The position numbers and the translations under genes are program-made. The notes under the pieces were generated by a model. It saw only the letters and a list, made by a program, of their open reading frames with translations, did no database searches and was not told the DNA's origin. 23,445 bases of DNA, from the NCBI GenBank assembly GCA_034658635.1, contig JAYEFL010000416.1, positions 1 to 23,445 of the forward strand, in the 5' to 3' direction. Positions within the stretch are counted from its first letter, which is position 1. Every line of letters starts with the position of its first letter. The stretch is from JABHCC01 sp034658635 (GTDB taxonomy: Bacteria; Bacteroidota; Bacteroidia; Bacteroidales; UBA12481). This document shows, in pieces, positions 1-8,674 of the stretch.

Positions 1-293
1 CCGCGTAAAGAAACAGAAGTATTGTTCGTCCAGGTCGTGTCAAAATGCTCGTCGCCTACTCAGTAGTAAGAAAAGAGCAAAGAAAAGCACAGAGAGCTGC
101 GCTCATGCTCATGCTGGGCATCATATTTGTTTACTCTCAACTAAGACTCAATTATAGAAAAGGTTGTAACTTTGTTCAAATAACCGATATTATGAGCAAT
201 ATTGAAATTGTAAGCTTCCCCAAATTCAGCAACCTTAATAAATGATAAAGCCAGCGGACAAAAGGGTGAGGTCTTTTTTTACAAGGTAAAATG

Positions 294-324
294 AATTGCA
301 CATTAATTGCAGAAATTGCACATT
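294..324. repeat. AATTGCA direct repeats, possible operator
   Basis: AATTGCACATT occurs at 294-304 and again at 314-324, exactly 20 bp apart (about two helical turns). A third, shorter AATTGCA lies between them at 305-311. In-phase short repeats about 130-160 bases before the first gene of an operon are typical of transcription-factor sites. No regulator gene is in the window to pair with them, so the role is inferred. Confidence 0.4.
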
Positions 325-325
325 C

Positions 326-339
326 GGGAAGTGCTTCCC
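326..339. repeat. Inverted repeat GGGAAG-TG-CTTCCC
   Basis: Six-base arms (326-331 and 334-339) flank a two-base centre, directly after the AATTGCA repeats. The loop is too small for a good RNA hairpin and no T-run follows, so a protein-binding dyad is likelier than a terminator. It could also be chance. Confidence 0.35.
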
Positions 340-453
340 ACAAAAAGATCAAGCTTAACACTTTTATTTGTCAGGTAAAATGAGGAACTTAAACTACTCA
401 TATTTGGAGCCTGACTTATTATAGGTTTCACAACTTTAGTTTACTTAAAGGCA

Positions 454-2034
454 ATGATTTATCTCAATTCTGATATTCCACGAATCGATAAACTGATACC
501 AAGAATTGAACGTTTTCTTTCAAAAGATATTCTTGAAGTTTCAATCGATGGGAAAGAAATCAGAGGATACCGTTCTCCTGATGCTAAATCAATTTGGATA
601 AGAGATTATTCTGATATTCTTCGGGGTGCAAGGTACTTTGAAACTGACGTTAAGTCAGTCGTTCAACACTTTGCCGATACTCAGGCTATGAATGGCCGTA
701 TTTTTGACTATTTCACTACCCATCCGGAGAAACTGCCATGCGAACGAGAAAACTGGACAAAATACGTGAGGGTGCCTGTTGAAGCAGATGTTGAATATCG
801 TTTTGTCAAAGCTGCATGGTTGGCATTTCAGGCATGTGGAGATGTAGAATGGCTGCGTAGCTTACTTCCTCATCTTGAAAGAGCCATATTCTACCTGATG
901 AATGATCCGCAACGATGGGATAAGCATAATCAGCTTGTAAAAAGACCCTATACAATTGATACATGGGATTTTGCATATACAAATGGCAAGCATCCATGGT
1001 TGCAGTTCCAGATTGATAAAGATACTTATTGGGGGATTTTCCATGGAGATAATAGTGGGCTTTATGAAGCATTGCAAATATTGTCAAAAGTGTGTGAGCT
1101 ATTTGATAAAACAGATAAATCAAAATGGTACAGAGAGAAAGCCGCTAGTATAAAAAAGACTCTTAACAAGATCTGCTGGAATGGGCAGTTTTATCAGCAT
1201 TTTAAAAAAAATACCCCAATAACTATTGATAACTGTGATGAGGATGATCAACTGAGTCTTTCTAACCCTATGAGCTTGAACAGGGGTGTGGGAGATCCTC
1301 AAAAGGCTTCTGCTATGTTGATGGAGTATCAGCACAGGGCAGATGCAGGGGCGTTTTTTGCTCCCTGGTTTTCAATAGAGCCACCATTCCCAAATGGATC
1401 CTTTGGTGATGAAAAACTTGTAGCTGGTGCCTATATTAATGGAGGACTATTCCCGCTTGCTGGCGGTGAATTGGCTCTTCTCGCTCTGGAAAATGGATTT
1501 GAGAAGTATGGATTTCATCAGATTATGATCTATGAGAATCTTACCAGAAACGATGAAAGCTATTTATGGTATTTTCCTGATGGAACTCCGTCAACTGTTG
1601 AAACCAGTACCAGTCCTGATGCCACACCAACTGATGGCTGGGGGTCTACTGCTTTCTTAATGGCAATAATACAGGGCCTTGCCGGGATTATTGATCAGGG
1701 TCAACGCTTTCAAAATTTGAAGTTTTGCCCAAGATGGGTGGCCGCAGGCTCTAAGAGAGCAGAAGTGGAAATAAGCTATCCTGCTGGAAATAGCTCTCTG
1801 AAATATACTTATCAGCTGAAGAAATCACAAATGAATTTCAATCTTGATGGCCATTTTGAAGAGCTTGAATCACATATTCTAATCCCTGATAATTGTCGGG
1901 TTACTGAAGTGAAAATCAATGGAGTAAGCATCAATTTTTCAAGGAAGGAAGTCAATGACTCGAAATATGTTGACTTTAAAATTTTCCAGCCCCAATCTGT
2001 ACATATTGAAATTCTTTTTGATACCATATTTTAA
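454..2034 (+). CDS. Six-hairpin glycosidase-like protein, cytoplasmic
   Basis: This 526-residue protein has no signal peptide and looks like an (alpha/alpha)6-toroid glycoside hydrolase of the broad six-hairpin superfamily (GH63, GH78, debranching-enzyme and trehalase-like folds). Visible cues are WIRDYSD near residues 48-54, a VEADVEYRFVKAAW helix, DTWDF at 169-173, NDES at 366-369, and the late DGWGSTAF at 394-401 followed by QGLAGI, a helix end often seen in this fold. A small beta-rich C-terminal part (from about residue 430) resembles the trailing domain of GH78-like enzymes. I cannot name a CAZy family; Asp51, Asp172 and Asp367/Glu368 are candidate acids only. It opens the operon, 35 bases before the next gene, and probably trims oligosaccharides already imported. 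It starts at ATG 454 after AAAGG. Confidence 0.7.
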   Translation: MIYLNSDIPRIDKLIPRIERFLSKDILEVSIDGKEIRGYRSPDAKSIWIRDYSDILRGARYFETDVKSVVQHFADTQAMNGRIFDYFTTHPEKLPCERENWTKYVRVPVEADVEYRFVKAAWLAFQACGDVEWLRSLLPHLERAIFYLMNDPQRWDKHNQLVKRPYTIDTWDFAYTNGKHPWLQFQIDKDTYWGIFHGDNSGLYEALQILSKVCELFDKTDKSKWYREKAASIKKTLNKICWNGQFYQHFKKNTPITIDNCDEDDQLSLSNPMSLNRGVGDPQKASAMLMEYQHRADAGAFFAPWFSIEPPFPNGSFGDEKLVAGAYINGGLFPLAGGELALLALENGFEKYGFHQIMIYENLTRNDESYLWYFPDGTPSTVETSTSPDATPTDGWGSTAFLMAIIQGLAGIIDQGQRFQNLKFCPRWVAAGSKRAEVEISYPAGNSSLKYTYQLKKSQMNFNLDGHFEELESHILIPDNCRVTEVKINGVSINFSRKEVNDSKYVDFKIFQPQSVHIEILFDTIF

Positions 2035-2069
2035 ACACTCGATCTAACTCTCTTTTAAACTGTCACATT

Positions 2070-4361
2070 ATGAATATCCTGCAAGCCGTAAAAGAAATTA
2101 AGGCTGTTCATGTTTCACCCTTATTTGAGGATTTGGTGAAACTTTTGCTAAAAACCAATGGATTGAACTTACCCATACAGACACTTGAAGTTGATTCTGC
2201 TTTAAGCAATGAAATGATCTTGCTGTTTGAAGGTATTGGTAACAAAGGTGCTGTGCATAAAATGAATATTCCTGAAGGTTTTAGCATAAACCAGGATGGT
2301 GAAGGATACCTTCGTCTGCCTGACAAGAAATACTTGTATTCATTTTGGCATCACATCATGGAGGATCTGGGAGATACTAAGCTGAAGAATGGAGTGTGTT
2401 TCATACAGTTTAATCCTGCCTTTTCGCAACTTCGTACAGCATATGATTATTTTCTGACTCAGGAGGGGCGGGTGACCCAGGGTCTTAATAGAGAAGAGTA
2501 TGTAAATCAGCTAGCTATTCAGGGAATTACGCACCTTGAAGTTAATGGACTGGGATCACCGATGGGATTAGAGAATGGACCAAAAGGAGAAACTTATCCG
2601 ATGTTTTATACTTATTGTCCTGCTATGGATCAGTTCGTTTATAGCAAACTCAATAAGGGATTGTATCCGTTTTATTATCTCGCAAACAATCTTGAATACA
2701 TGAAGCAAAATGCTGCATTGGCCCGAAAAAGGGGTTTAGTTCCTGGCATGCTGTCTTTTGAACCACGATCAGTTCCTGAAAGTTTTTTCCAGAGATATCC
2801 TATGCTCAGAGGAGCTCGGGTGGATCATCCATTCAGGAGTTTTTTGCCCAGATATAATATGACGATTACGCATCCGGTAGTGTTGAATCATTATTGGGAG
2901 ATGACGCAAAAACTCATGCGGGAAATACCTGATCTGGGTTTCTTTACAATCTGGACAAACGACAGTGGGGCTGGGTTTGAACACACTAAATCGCTTTACG
3001 TTGGAAGAAACGGTGGAGCCTATATGGTCAGGGAGTGGAAGGATGATACGGAAATAGCCAGATTAGCAGGAGAAAATGCCTTGCAGTTTATGAGGAATAT
3101 TCTGGAGGCTGGCCGTGAAATTAATCCTGATTTCAGAGTTATTACAAGACTTGAATCATTTTATGGAGAACATGATGTTATGTGGGAGGGATTCGGAAAT
3201 GGATTAGATCTTGAAACAGCCTCTTTGGTCGCCAAGGGTTGGGATCTGCCATACTCTCATTCCAAATATCCGAATTCCAAAGTATTGAACGGTGGTGGAT
3301 TACATCATCAAGACCTTAGTCCGGCAGAAACGAATAAAAAGAATGAGCTGAAAAGTAAAGAAGCAAAGGCAGCTTTCTATTTTGGAATGGGACCGCAGGT
3401 CATGTTTGCACCTCTAATGGGAATTCCATACCCAAAACTAACCTGGAATCGTCTCAAAAGACTTAAATCTGCAGAGATAGAGGATATTGTGGTTTATGGT
3501 GGGACTTTCCCCCCATCCAAGGTCCCCTATTTCATTAACTATGAAATGTTAAGAATGTTCCAGTATAACTCCAGTGCCAATCCGGATGTTTTGATCCGGA
3601 GAATTGCGAATAAGTGGACTGGCGGACAAGCGACAGATGTCCTGATTGATGCCTGGTTGGCTATTGAAAAGGCTGTAGAATATTTTCCTAACGTATCTAC
3701 TTTATATAATACTATCGGATTTACCTGGTACCGGTTATGGACAAGGCCGCTTGTGCCAGACATTGATGCAGTATTGCCAGATGAACGGGAGTATTATGAA
3801 GACATGATGTGTACTACGCCACACAATCCAAATAATATTGATTTGTCTAAAGATGTTTTGTTCAATATTGCCCCTTTTGAGCATTGTTCAACGGTGATGA
3901 ATCAGATGGATGAATTTGTGTGGCCGGCAATTGACATGGCGATAGAAATACTGGGAAAAGCGATTGCAGAATTACACAATCCTCCTGAAGTTCTGTTAGA
4001 TCAATTAGTGCGGACTAAAGCTTTGAAATGTTGGTTGATGACCCAACGGAATGTTGCAGCCTGGGTTACTGGTGTTCATGGGTATTTAATCAGTCAGGAT
4101 GAAGCTGGAAAAAAGAAGTACCAATCAATTATAGCCCAAATGATTGATCTTGAATTGGATAACATGGATGAACTTTCTGAACTATTTAATCAGGATATTG
4201 AATTCATGGCCTTAATGGAAACCGGAGAAACCCCTCTTATGTATGGAAAGGATATTCAGAAGCAAATTCGAATAAAACAGGACTTAATGAGGAAGTACAG
4301 ACATTTGGAGCCTCGGATTGATCCTGATTATATGATGAAGAAGGCTGCCACAAGAATATAG
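2070..4361 (+). CDS. Unclassified TIM-barrel glycosidase-like protein
   Basis: The protein has 763 residues and no signal peptide. Residues 40-105 read like the small alpha/beta domain that precedes the barrel in GH20, GH67 and GH84 enzymes (PEGFSI at 68-73, then the acidic turn NQDGEG). Residues about 120-480 look like a beta/alpha barrel, with THLEVNG ending a strand, a KRGLVPGML strand, WTNDSGAG at 295-302 and RLESFYGEH near 360-368. Asp298 and Glu362 are at plausible strand ends for catalytic acids, but this is a guess. The last 200 residues are helical with many aromatic and acidic residues. Family membership in GH67, GH115 or GH20 is not clear. It sits 7 bases before the sugar isomerase gene and is probably a cytoplasmic exo-glycosidase of the same pathway. 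Confidence 0.6.
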   Translation: MNILQAVKEIKAVHVSPLFEDLVKLLLKTNGLNLPIQTLEVDSALSNEMILLFEGIGNKGAVHKMNIPEGFSINQDGEGYLRLPDKKYLYSFWHHIMEDLGDTKLKNGVCFIQFNPAFSQLRTAYDYFLTQEGRVTQGLNREEYVNQLAIQGITHLEVNGLGSPMGLENGPKGETYPMFYTYCPAMDQFVYSKLNKGLYPFYYLANNLEYMKQNAALARKRGLVPGMLSFEPRSVPESFFQRYPMLRGARVDHPFRSFLPRYNMTITHPVVLNHYWEMTQKLMREIPDLGFFTIWTNDSGAGFEHTKSLYVGRNGGAYMVREWKDDTEIARLAGENALQFMRNILEAGREINPDFRVITRLESFYGEHDVMWEGFGNGLDLETASLVAKGWDLPYSHSKYPNSKVLNGGGLHHQDLSPAETNKKNELKSKEAKAAFYFGMGPQVMFAPLMGIPYPKLTWNRLKRLKSAEIEDIVVYGGTFPPSKVPYFINYEMLRMFQYNSSANPDVLIRRIANKWTGGQATDVLIDAWLAIEKAVEYFPNVSTLYNTIGFTWYRLWTRPLVPDIDAVLPDEREYYEDMMCTTPHNPNNIDLSKDVLFNIAPFEHCSTVMNQMDEFVWPAIDMAIEILGKAIAELHNPPEVLLDQLVRTKALKCWLMTQRNVAAWVTGVHGYLISQDEAGKKKYQSIIAQMIDLELDNMDELSELFNQDIEFMALMETGETPLMYGKDIQKQIRIKQDLMRKYRHLEPRIDPDYMMKKAATRI

Positions 4362-4368
4362 AAGAGCT

Positions 4369-5358
4369 ATGAAAGTTGGAATAGATAATTATGGTTTGTT
4401 GCCTCTCAGTTTAACCCCACTTGAGACCCTTGAATGGGCTGTCAGAAATGGAGCAGAAGGAGTAGCATTTTCAGGAATTGAAAACAGACCCTTGAAAAAA
4501 TATTCCTCAGAGTTCCTGAATGATATTAGTGGCTATTCCTCAGATCATCAGTTGTATATAGAGTGGGGTGGCGGTCAACATTTGCCTTGGGATATTAGTC
4601 TTTTGAAAAGAAAAGATATATACCCAATGAATCGGGTTGTTGCAGAAGAGGCAGCTGAACTGGGCGTGAGCCTGGTGAGAAGCTGTTCAGGTGGTTTAAT
4701 GCGCTGGAATGCTGATGGTCCTGATACTCAGGAATACCTCAGCAATATGAGTAAAGCACTCACTCAATTAAAACCTGTACTGAAAGATCTCAATGTGATA
4801 TGGTCGATAGAAACTCATTTTGAGTTTACCAGCTTTGAGTTGATAGATACTCTTGAAGAAGCAGGATTCTATCCGGGTGAGGAAGTAGGAATATGCCTTG
4901 ATACAATGAATCTTTTGACAATGCTCGAAGATCCTGTTAGGGCTGCTAAAAGGCTCTTACCATGGGTTGTTTCAACTCATATCAAGGATGGCGGGCTGCT
5001 GAGGTATGAAAAAGGACTTCGAAGTTTTCCGGCTCCAATAAATAAAGGATGGATCAATCTTATTGAAATAATCAGACTGCTGGCAGAACACAACCAGCAA
5101 ATTGATTTGAGTGTTGAGGATCATAATGGATCATTTGACTTACCTGTCTTGAATGATGCATTTATTAAGGAATTCCCTGATTTGCGTACGGATGAAATGA
5201 ACTATCTTATTCATATTGCCGATTCGGCTGAACCCTTTCGTACGAAGATTGAAAATGAGTATTTTAACAGGGCCTTATGGCCATCTGTTTGTGAAAAGAG
5301 AATGCATCAAAATATTATTGAACTTAAAGAACTGCGAAACAGGATAATAAATGACTAA
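4369..5358 (+). CDS. Sugar isomerase/epimerase, xylose-isomerase-like TIM barrel
   Basis: This 329-residue protein belongs to the xylose-isomerase-like TIM-barrel (AP_endonuc_2) superfamily. Its metal-binding acids and histidine are in the usual order: Glu148 (WSIETH), Asp178 (GICLDTMN), His204 (STHIKDG) and Glu250 (SVEDHNG). These normally hold Mn2+ or Co2+ for keto-aldo isomerisation or C3 epimerisation of free sugars. Members also act on 3-keto sugars and in C-glycoside cleavage, so the reaction cannot be read from sequence. The HIKDGGLLRYEKG loop is the usual substrate-closing loop. Its 3' end overlaps the OYE gene by 8 bases, so the two are probably translated together. It is cytoplasmic, with no signal peptide. 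Confidence 0.85.
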   Translation: MKVGIDNYGLLPLSLTPLETLEWAVRNGAEGVAFSGIENRPLKKYSSEFLNDISGYSSDHQLYIEWGGGQHLPWDISLLKRKDIYPMNRVVAEEAAELGVSLVRSCSGGLMRWNADGPDTQEYLSNMSKALTQLKPVLKDLNVIWSIETHFEFTSFELIDTLEEAGFYPGEEVGICLDTMNLLTMLEDPVRAAKRLLPWVVSTHIKDGGLLRYEKGLRSFPAPINKGWINLIEIIRLLAEHNQQIDLSVEDHNGSFDLPVLNDAFIKEFPDLRTDEMNYLIHIADSAEPFRTKIENEYFNRALWPSVCEKRMHQNIIELKELRNRIIND

Positions 5359-6643
5359 TCGCTTCAGATATAAATCAGCTGAGGAGCTCAGGAAGCATGC
5401 AAGAGATATGGGTGTGGAACTCCCATGGTCTGATGATTATAAAGTGCTCTTTGATAGTTATAATCTGGGAGCCCTGATGGTTCCAAATAAATTTGTAATC
5501 CATCCGATGGAAGGTTTCGATGCAAATCCAAACGGATCGCCTGGCGATTTGACAAACAGGAGATATCAGCGTTTTGCAAAAGGAGGAAGCGGACTAATAT
5601 GGATAGAAGCCACAAGTGTAACTCAGGATGGAAGATCTAATCCGGCACAACTTTACATCAACCGCAAGAACAAGTCAGATTTTGCAAAATTGGTGGATTC
5701 AATACATGAAAATTCAAGACTTCCCGGCTCTCAACAAGGGGAGGTGAGAACAACCATACAACTTACTCATTCAGGTAGATATTCTAAACCTGATGGAAAG
5801 CCTGCACCACTGGTTGCCTTTCCCGATAAGCGTTTCGATCCTGTTTCAGTTAAAGCTATCGAGCTGACAGACGATGAATTGAAAAGGATTAGAGATGCAC
5901 ATATTGAGGGAGCTATCCTCGCTGAAAAGGCAGGATTTGATGCGATTGACATTAAAATTTGTCATGGATACCTGCTACATGAAATATTATTTGCAAGAGG
6001 ACGAATGAATAGTGTGTTTGGAGGAAAGGAGCTGGAAAAACGGATTCGTATTGTTGAAGAAATACTAAAAGGAATTCGGGAAACAACCAGAGCAGAGTTG
6101 TTTGTCAGAATAAATGTTTTTGATGGTCTGGAGGGTGGATTTGGAGTTTCTAATAGCGATGCGATGAGTCCTGATTTGACAGAACTTAAGGAGATTATTG
6201 CTAGTTTAGACCAGAAGGGAGTTGCTTTATGGAGCATAACAGCAGGTATTCCTTACGTGAATCCATGGATCGGCAGACCTTTTGATTTACCAACAAAAAA
6301 TACTAATTCAGCTCCAGAGCATCCTATACTTGGTGTTAGTCGCCTGATCTCCCTGACAACAGAAGTGAGTAAAATGACAAATGTACCGGTTCTAGGAACA
6401 GGTTTATCCTGGTTGCGCCAATACTTTCCATTTGTAGCAGCAGGCATTATTAAGGAAAAATTGGCTATAGCGATTGGAATGGGACGAATGAGTTTTGCCT
6501 ACCCTGATTTGCCAAACGACTTATTTAAACATGCTTCTGTAAATCCTAAAAAAGTTTGTGTTGCATGCTCTGGTTGCACGAGCAGGATGAGAGAAGGACT
6601 AAGCTCCGGCTGCATTATAAGAGATCGAGATGTCTATGCATAA
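5351..6643 (+). CDS. OYE-family flavin oxidoreductase with C-terminal Fe-S cysteines
   Basis: This 430-residue protein is an FMN-dependent Old Yellow Enzyme barrel (NADH:flavin oxidoreductase family), which typically reduces C=C bonds next to a carbonyl. Family cues are VPNKFVIHPMEGFD (44-57), IQLTHSGRYS, the ELTDDEL helix and DIKICHGYLLHE (200-211), where relatives usually have a HAAHGYL-type sequence, so part of the active-site wall differs. The end carries Cys403, Cys406, Cys409 and Cys421 (CxxCxxC-x11-C), close to the 4Fe-4S motif of trimethylamine dehydrogenase and 2,4-dienoyl-CoA reductase. Those enzymes continue into FAD/NAD domains; this one stops nine residues after the last cysteine. 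The next gene, overlapping by 14 bases, encodes a separate FAD protein. The first 40 residues are an extra N-terminal segment. Confidence 0.85.
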   Translation: MTNRFRYKSAEELRKHARDMGVELPWSDDYKVLFDSYNLGALMVPNKFVIHPMEGFDANPNGSPGDLTNRRYQRFAKGGSGLIWIEATSVTQDGRSNPAQLYINRKNKSDFAKLVDSIHENSRLPGSQQGEVRTTIQLTHSGRYSKPDGKPAPLVAFPDKRFDPVSVKAIELTDDELKRIRDAHIEGAILAEKAGFDAIDIKICHGYLLHEILFARGRMNSVFGGKELEKRIRIVEEILKGIRETTRAELFVRINVFDGLEGGFGVSNSDAMSPDLTELKEIIASLDQKGVALWSITAGIPYVNPWIGRPFDLPTKNTNSAPEHPILGVSRLISLTTEVSKMTNVPVLGTGLSWLRQYFPFVAAGIIKEKLAIAIGMGRMSFAYPDLPNDLFKHASVNPKKVCVACSGCTSRMREGLSSGCIIRDRDVYA

Positions 6644-8630
6644 AAGTAAAATAAAAATAGGGCATAAAGAGTTCCCATTTATAAGGGTTAATACCCTCAT
6701 AATTGGTTCTGGTGCTGCAGGACTAAATGCTGCAGTTCAGCTTTTTGAACGGGGGATTGAGGATATTGCGATATTAACCGAAAAGTGGGGAGGGGGAACC
6801 TCAAATAATGCCGGATCAGATAAGCAGACCTATTACCGTCTGGCAGCTGATGGTCAGGCGGGGGATAGTGTAACTGATATGGCCGAAGCCTTATATAAAG
6901 GTGGTGCTATGCATGGAGATATCGCATTAATTGAATCTGCCACATCTCTTCAGGCATTTAATCATTTGATTGCCTGTGGTGTGCCATTTCCACATGATGA
7001 GTACGGACGCTATCCAGGGTATCGTACTGATCATGATGATAAGGGACGTGGAACATCAGCCGGACCGCTGACAAGTAGATATATGTTTCAGGCTTTGGCA
7101 AAAAAGATTGTCAACTATCAGATCCCTATTATCGATCAATATCAGGCTATTCAGCTTTTATACAGAGATGAAAAAGAAAAACGATCAGTTATTGGAGCTT
7201 TGGCTATCGATCTGATCCAAAAGGAGAAGGGCTTGAAATCAATTGTGGTATTTCAGGCTGCTTCGGTTATAATCGCAACTGGTGGTCCGGGAGGGCTTTA
7301 TAATGCTTCAGTTTATCCTGAAAGTCAGAAGGGATCAATGGGGATGGCTCTGGAAATAGGAGCAAAAGCTTGTAACCTGACAGAATCACAATTTGGAATT
7401 GCTTCTGTAAAATTCAGATGGAATCTTTCAGGATCCTATCAACAGGTTATTCCAAGATATTTCAGTGTTGATCAAGCAGGTGTTGAGTACGAATTTCTTA
7501 ACGAGCATTTCAATGATTCTGCCAGCCTCTCAAAAGCAATTTTTCTGAAAGGCTATCAATGGCCATTTGATTCCGGGAAACTCGATGGAGATTCTTCATC
7601 TCTTATCGACTTGCTTGTTTATCGCGAAAAGTACTTGCTTCACAGGCGGGTATTTATCGACTATCGCAATAATCCTGTACTGCATAATGGTCAGGAGTTC
7701 AATATAGAAGTGAATGCAGATGAGTTGATTAGCTCTTACCTGGAGAAATCTAATGCTGTGTTAAAAACACCGATTGAGCGTTTAGCAGCAATGAACCAAC
7801 CAGCGATAGATCTGTTTCGTAAAAATGGAATTAATCTCAATACAGATCCTTTAGAAATTGATGTTTGCGCACAGCACTGCAATGGTGGCCTGAGTGCTTC
7901 GATATGGTGGGAAAGTAATATTCAGAATCTTTTTCCCGTGGGGGAAATTAATGGAAGTCATGGTGTTTATCGTCCTGGTGGGTCGGCACTGAATGCAGGA
8001 CAGGTTGGAGGTATCAGGGCAGCCATGTTAATCAGCTCAACAGCTTCGAAATACCGTCTTAAACTTGATCATTTTAGAGATATGATCGAATTTCAAATTA
8101 CGGAAACCATAAAAATAGTGGAAAACTGGAAGAGGGAAGGTGAGAATTCAGAGTTAGCATCAGAATTGGATCAGATGAGGTCTCGCATGAGCAAGAATGC
8201 CGGAGTGTACAGGAATCTTGAAAAGTGCAGACAAGCCCGCAACGAAGCCAGAGATCAGTACTCCAAAATTTTTGCATTTACTAGCGTGAGTGATGGAATG
8301 CTTCCTGATATGTTTTATCTTAAGGATCATTTAATAAGTCAGTTAGCTATTCTGGAATCTATTGTTGAATTTCTTGAAATTGGTGGTGGTAGTCGTGGCT
8401 CTTTCCTCGTACTTGATCAGAAAGGAAATCATGCTCTTCCCTGGAATGAATCTGTCAGATATATAACTGATAGTGAAGAGGGATTCACAAGGAAAAATCA
8501 ACTGCTTGTTGAATGGAATGGAGACAGCTTTTCTAAATCGTGGCAGATTGTCAGAGAAATACCGGACGGACCTGCATGGTTTGAAACAGCATGGAAAAAA
8601 TACAGAGAAAGGAAAACCATAAGAAGATAA
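6630..8630 (+). CDS. Fumarate-reductase-type FAD flavoprotein
   Basis: The 666-residue protein is of the FAD_binding_2 class (fumarate reductase, succinate dehydrogenase, L-aspartate oxidase and urocanate-reductase-like subunits). It has the dinucleotide motif GSGAAG at 26-31, the GGGTSNNAGS loop, VIIATGG and the late block His416...GGLS...VGEINGSHGVYRPGGSALNAG (about 416-456) that closes FAD and substrate sites in this family. No histidine matches the covalent-FAD site of SdhA, so FAD is probably non-covalent. There is no signal peptide, no haem-binding CxxCH and no FMN-attachment domain. Its start codon lies inside the OYE gene, so it is likely co-translated with that Fe-S protein and may be its electron partner. 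The substrate is unknown; it could reduce or oxidise a sugar-derived acid. Confidence 0.85.
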   Translation: MSMHKSKIKIGHKEFPFIRVNTLIIGSGAAGLNAAVQLFERGIEDIAILTEKWGGGTSNNAGSDKQTYYRLAADGQAGDSVTDMAEALYKGGAMHGDIALIESATSLQAFNHLIACGVPFPHDEYGRYPGYRTDHDDKGRGTSAGPLTSRYMFQALAKKIVNYQIPIIDQYQAIQLLYRDEKEKRSVIGALAIDLIQKEKGLKSIVVFQAASVIIATGGPGGLYNASVYPESQKGSMGMALEIGAKACNLTESQFGIASVKFRWNLSGSYQQVIPRYFSVDQAGVEYEFLNEHFNDSASLSKAIFLKGYQWPFDSGKLDGDSSSLIDLLVYREKYLLHRRVFIDYRNNPVLHNGQEFNIEVNADELISSYLEKSNAVLKTPIERLAAMNQPAIDLFRKNGINLNTDPLEIDVCAQHCNGGLSASIWWESNIQNLFPVGEINGSHGVYRPGGSALNAGQVGGIRAAMLISSTASKYRLKLDHFRDMIEFQITETIKIVENWKREGENSELASELDQMRSRMSKNAGVYRNLEKCRQARNEARDQYSKIFAFTSVSDGMLPDMFYLKDHLISQLAILESIVEFLEIGGGSRGSFLVLDQKGNHALPWNESVRYITDSEEGFTRKNQLLVEWNGDSFSKSWQIVREIPDGPAWFETAWKKYRERKTIRR

Positions 8631-8674
8631 CCTTGATTTTACTGCCAAAAACCTTGCTAAAATTGAGCTGAAAG

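Larger units (their letters stand above)
1..453. other. Gene-free leader with short repeats upstream of the catabolic operon
   Basis: No reading frame here has a recognisable domain. The longest candidate (45-245) encodes a low-complexity, charged-then-hydrophobic sequence that resembles nothing I know. The frame open from base 1 to the stop at 64-66 could be the tail of an upstream gene, but 21 residues are too few to judge. The stretch holds three copies of AATTGCA (294-324), a GGGAAG/CTTCCC inverted repeat (326-339) and two copies of AGGTAAAATGA (284-294 and 373-383). TAACTTTG at 167-174 fits the Bacteroidota -7 element, but no TTTG lies about 19 bases before it. I infer that the operon promoter and operator are here, without being able to place them. 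Confidence 0.5.

Noticed and set aside
1..66. Frame open from the window edge to a stop at 64-66, possible tail of an upstream gene
   Set aside because: Only 21 residues are visible and none forms a known motif.
167..174. TAACTTTG as an operon promoter
   Set aside because: Fits the -7 element but has no TTTG or TTG at the required distance upstream, and lies about 280 bases before the gene.
45..245. 66-codon open frame before the operon
   Set aside because: No recognisable domain, mixed composition and no evident ribosome site. An unsupported spurious frame is likelier than a gene.
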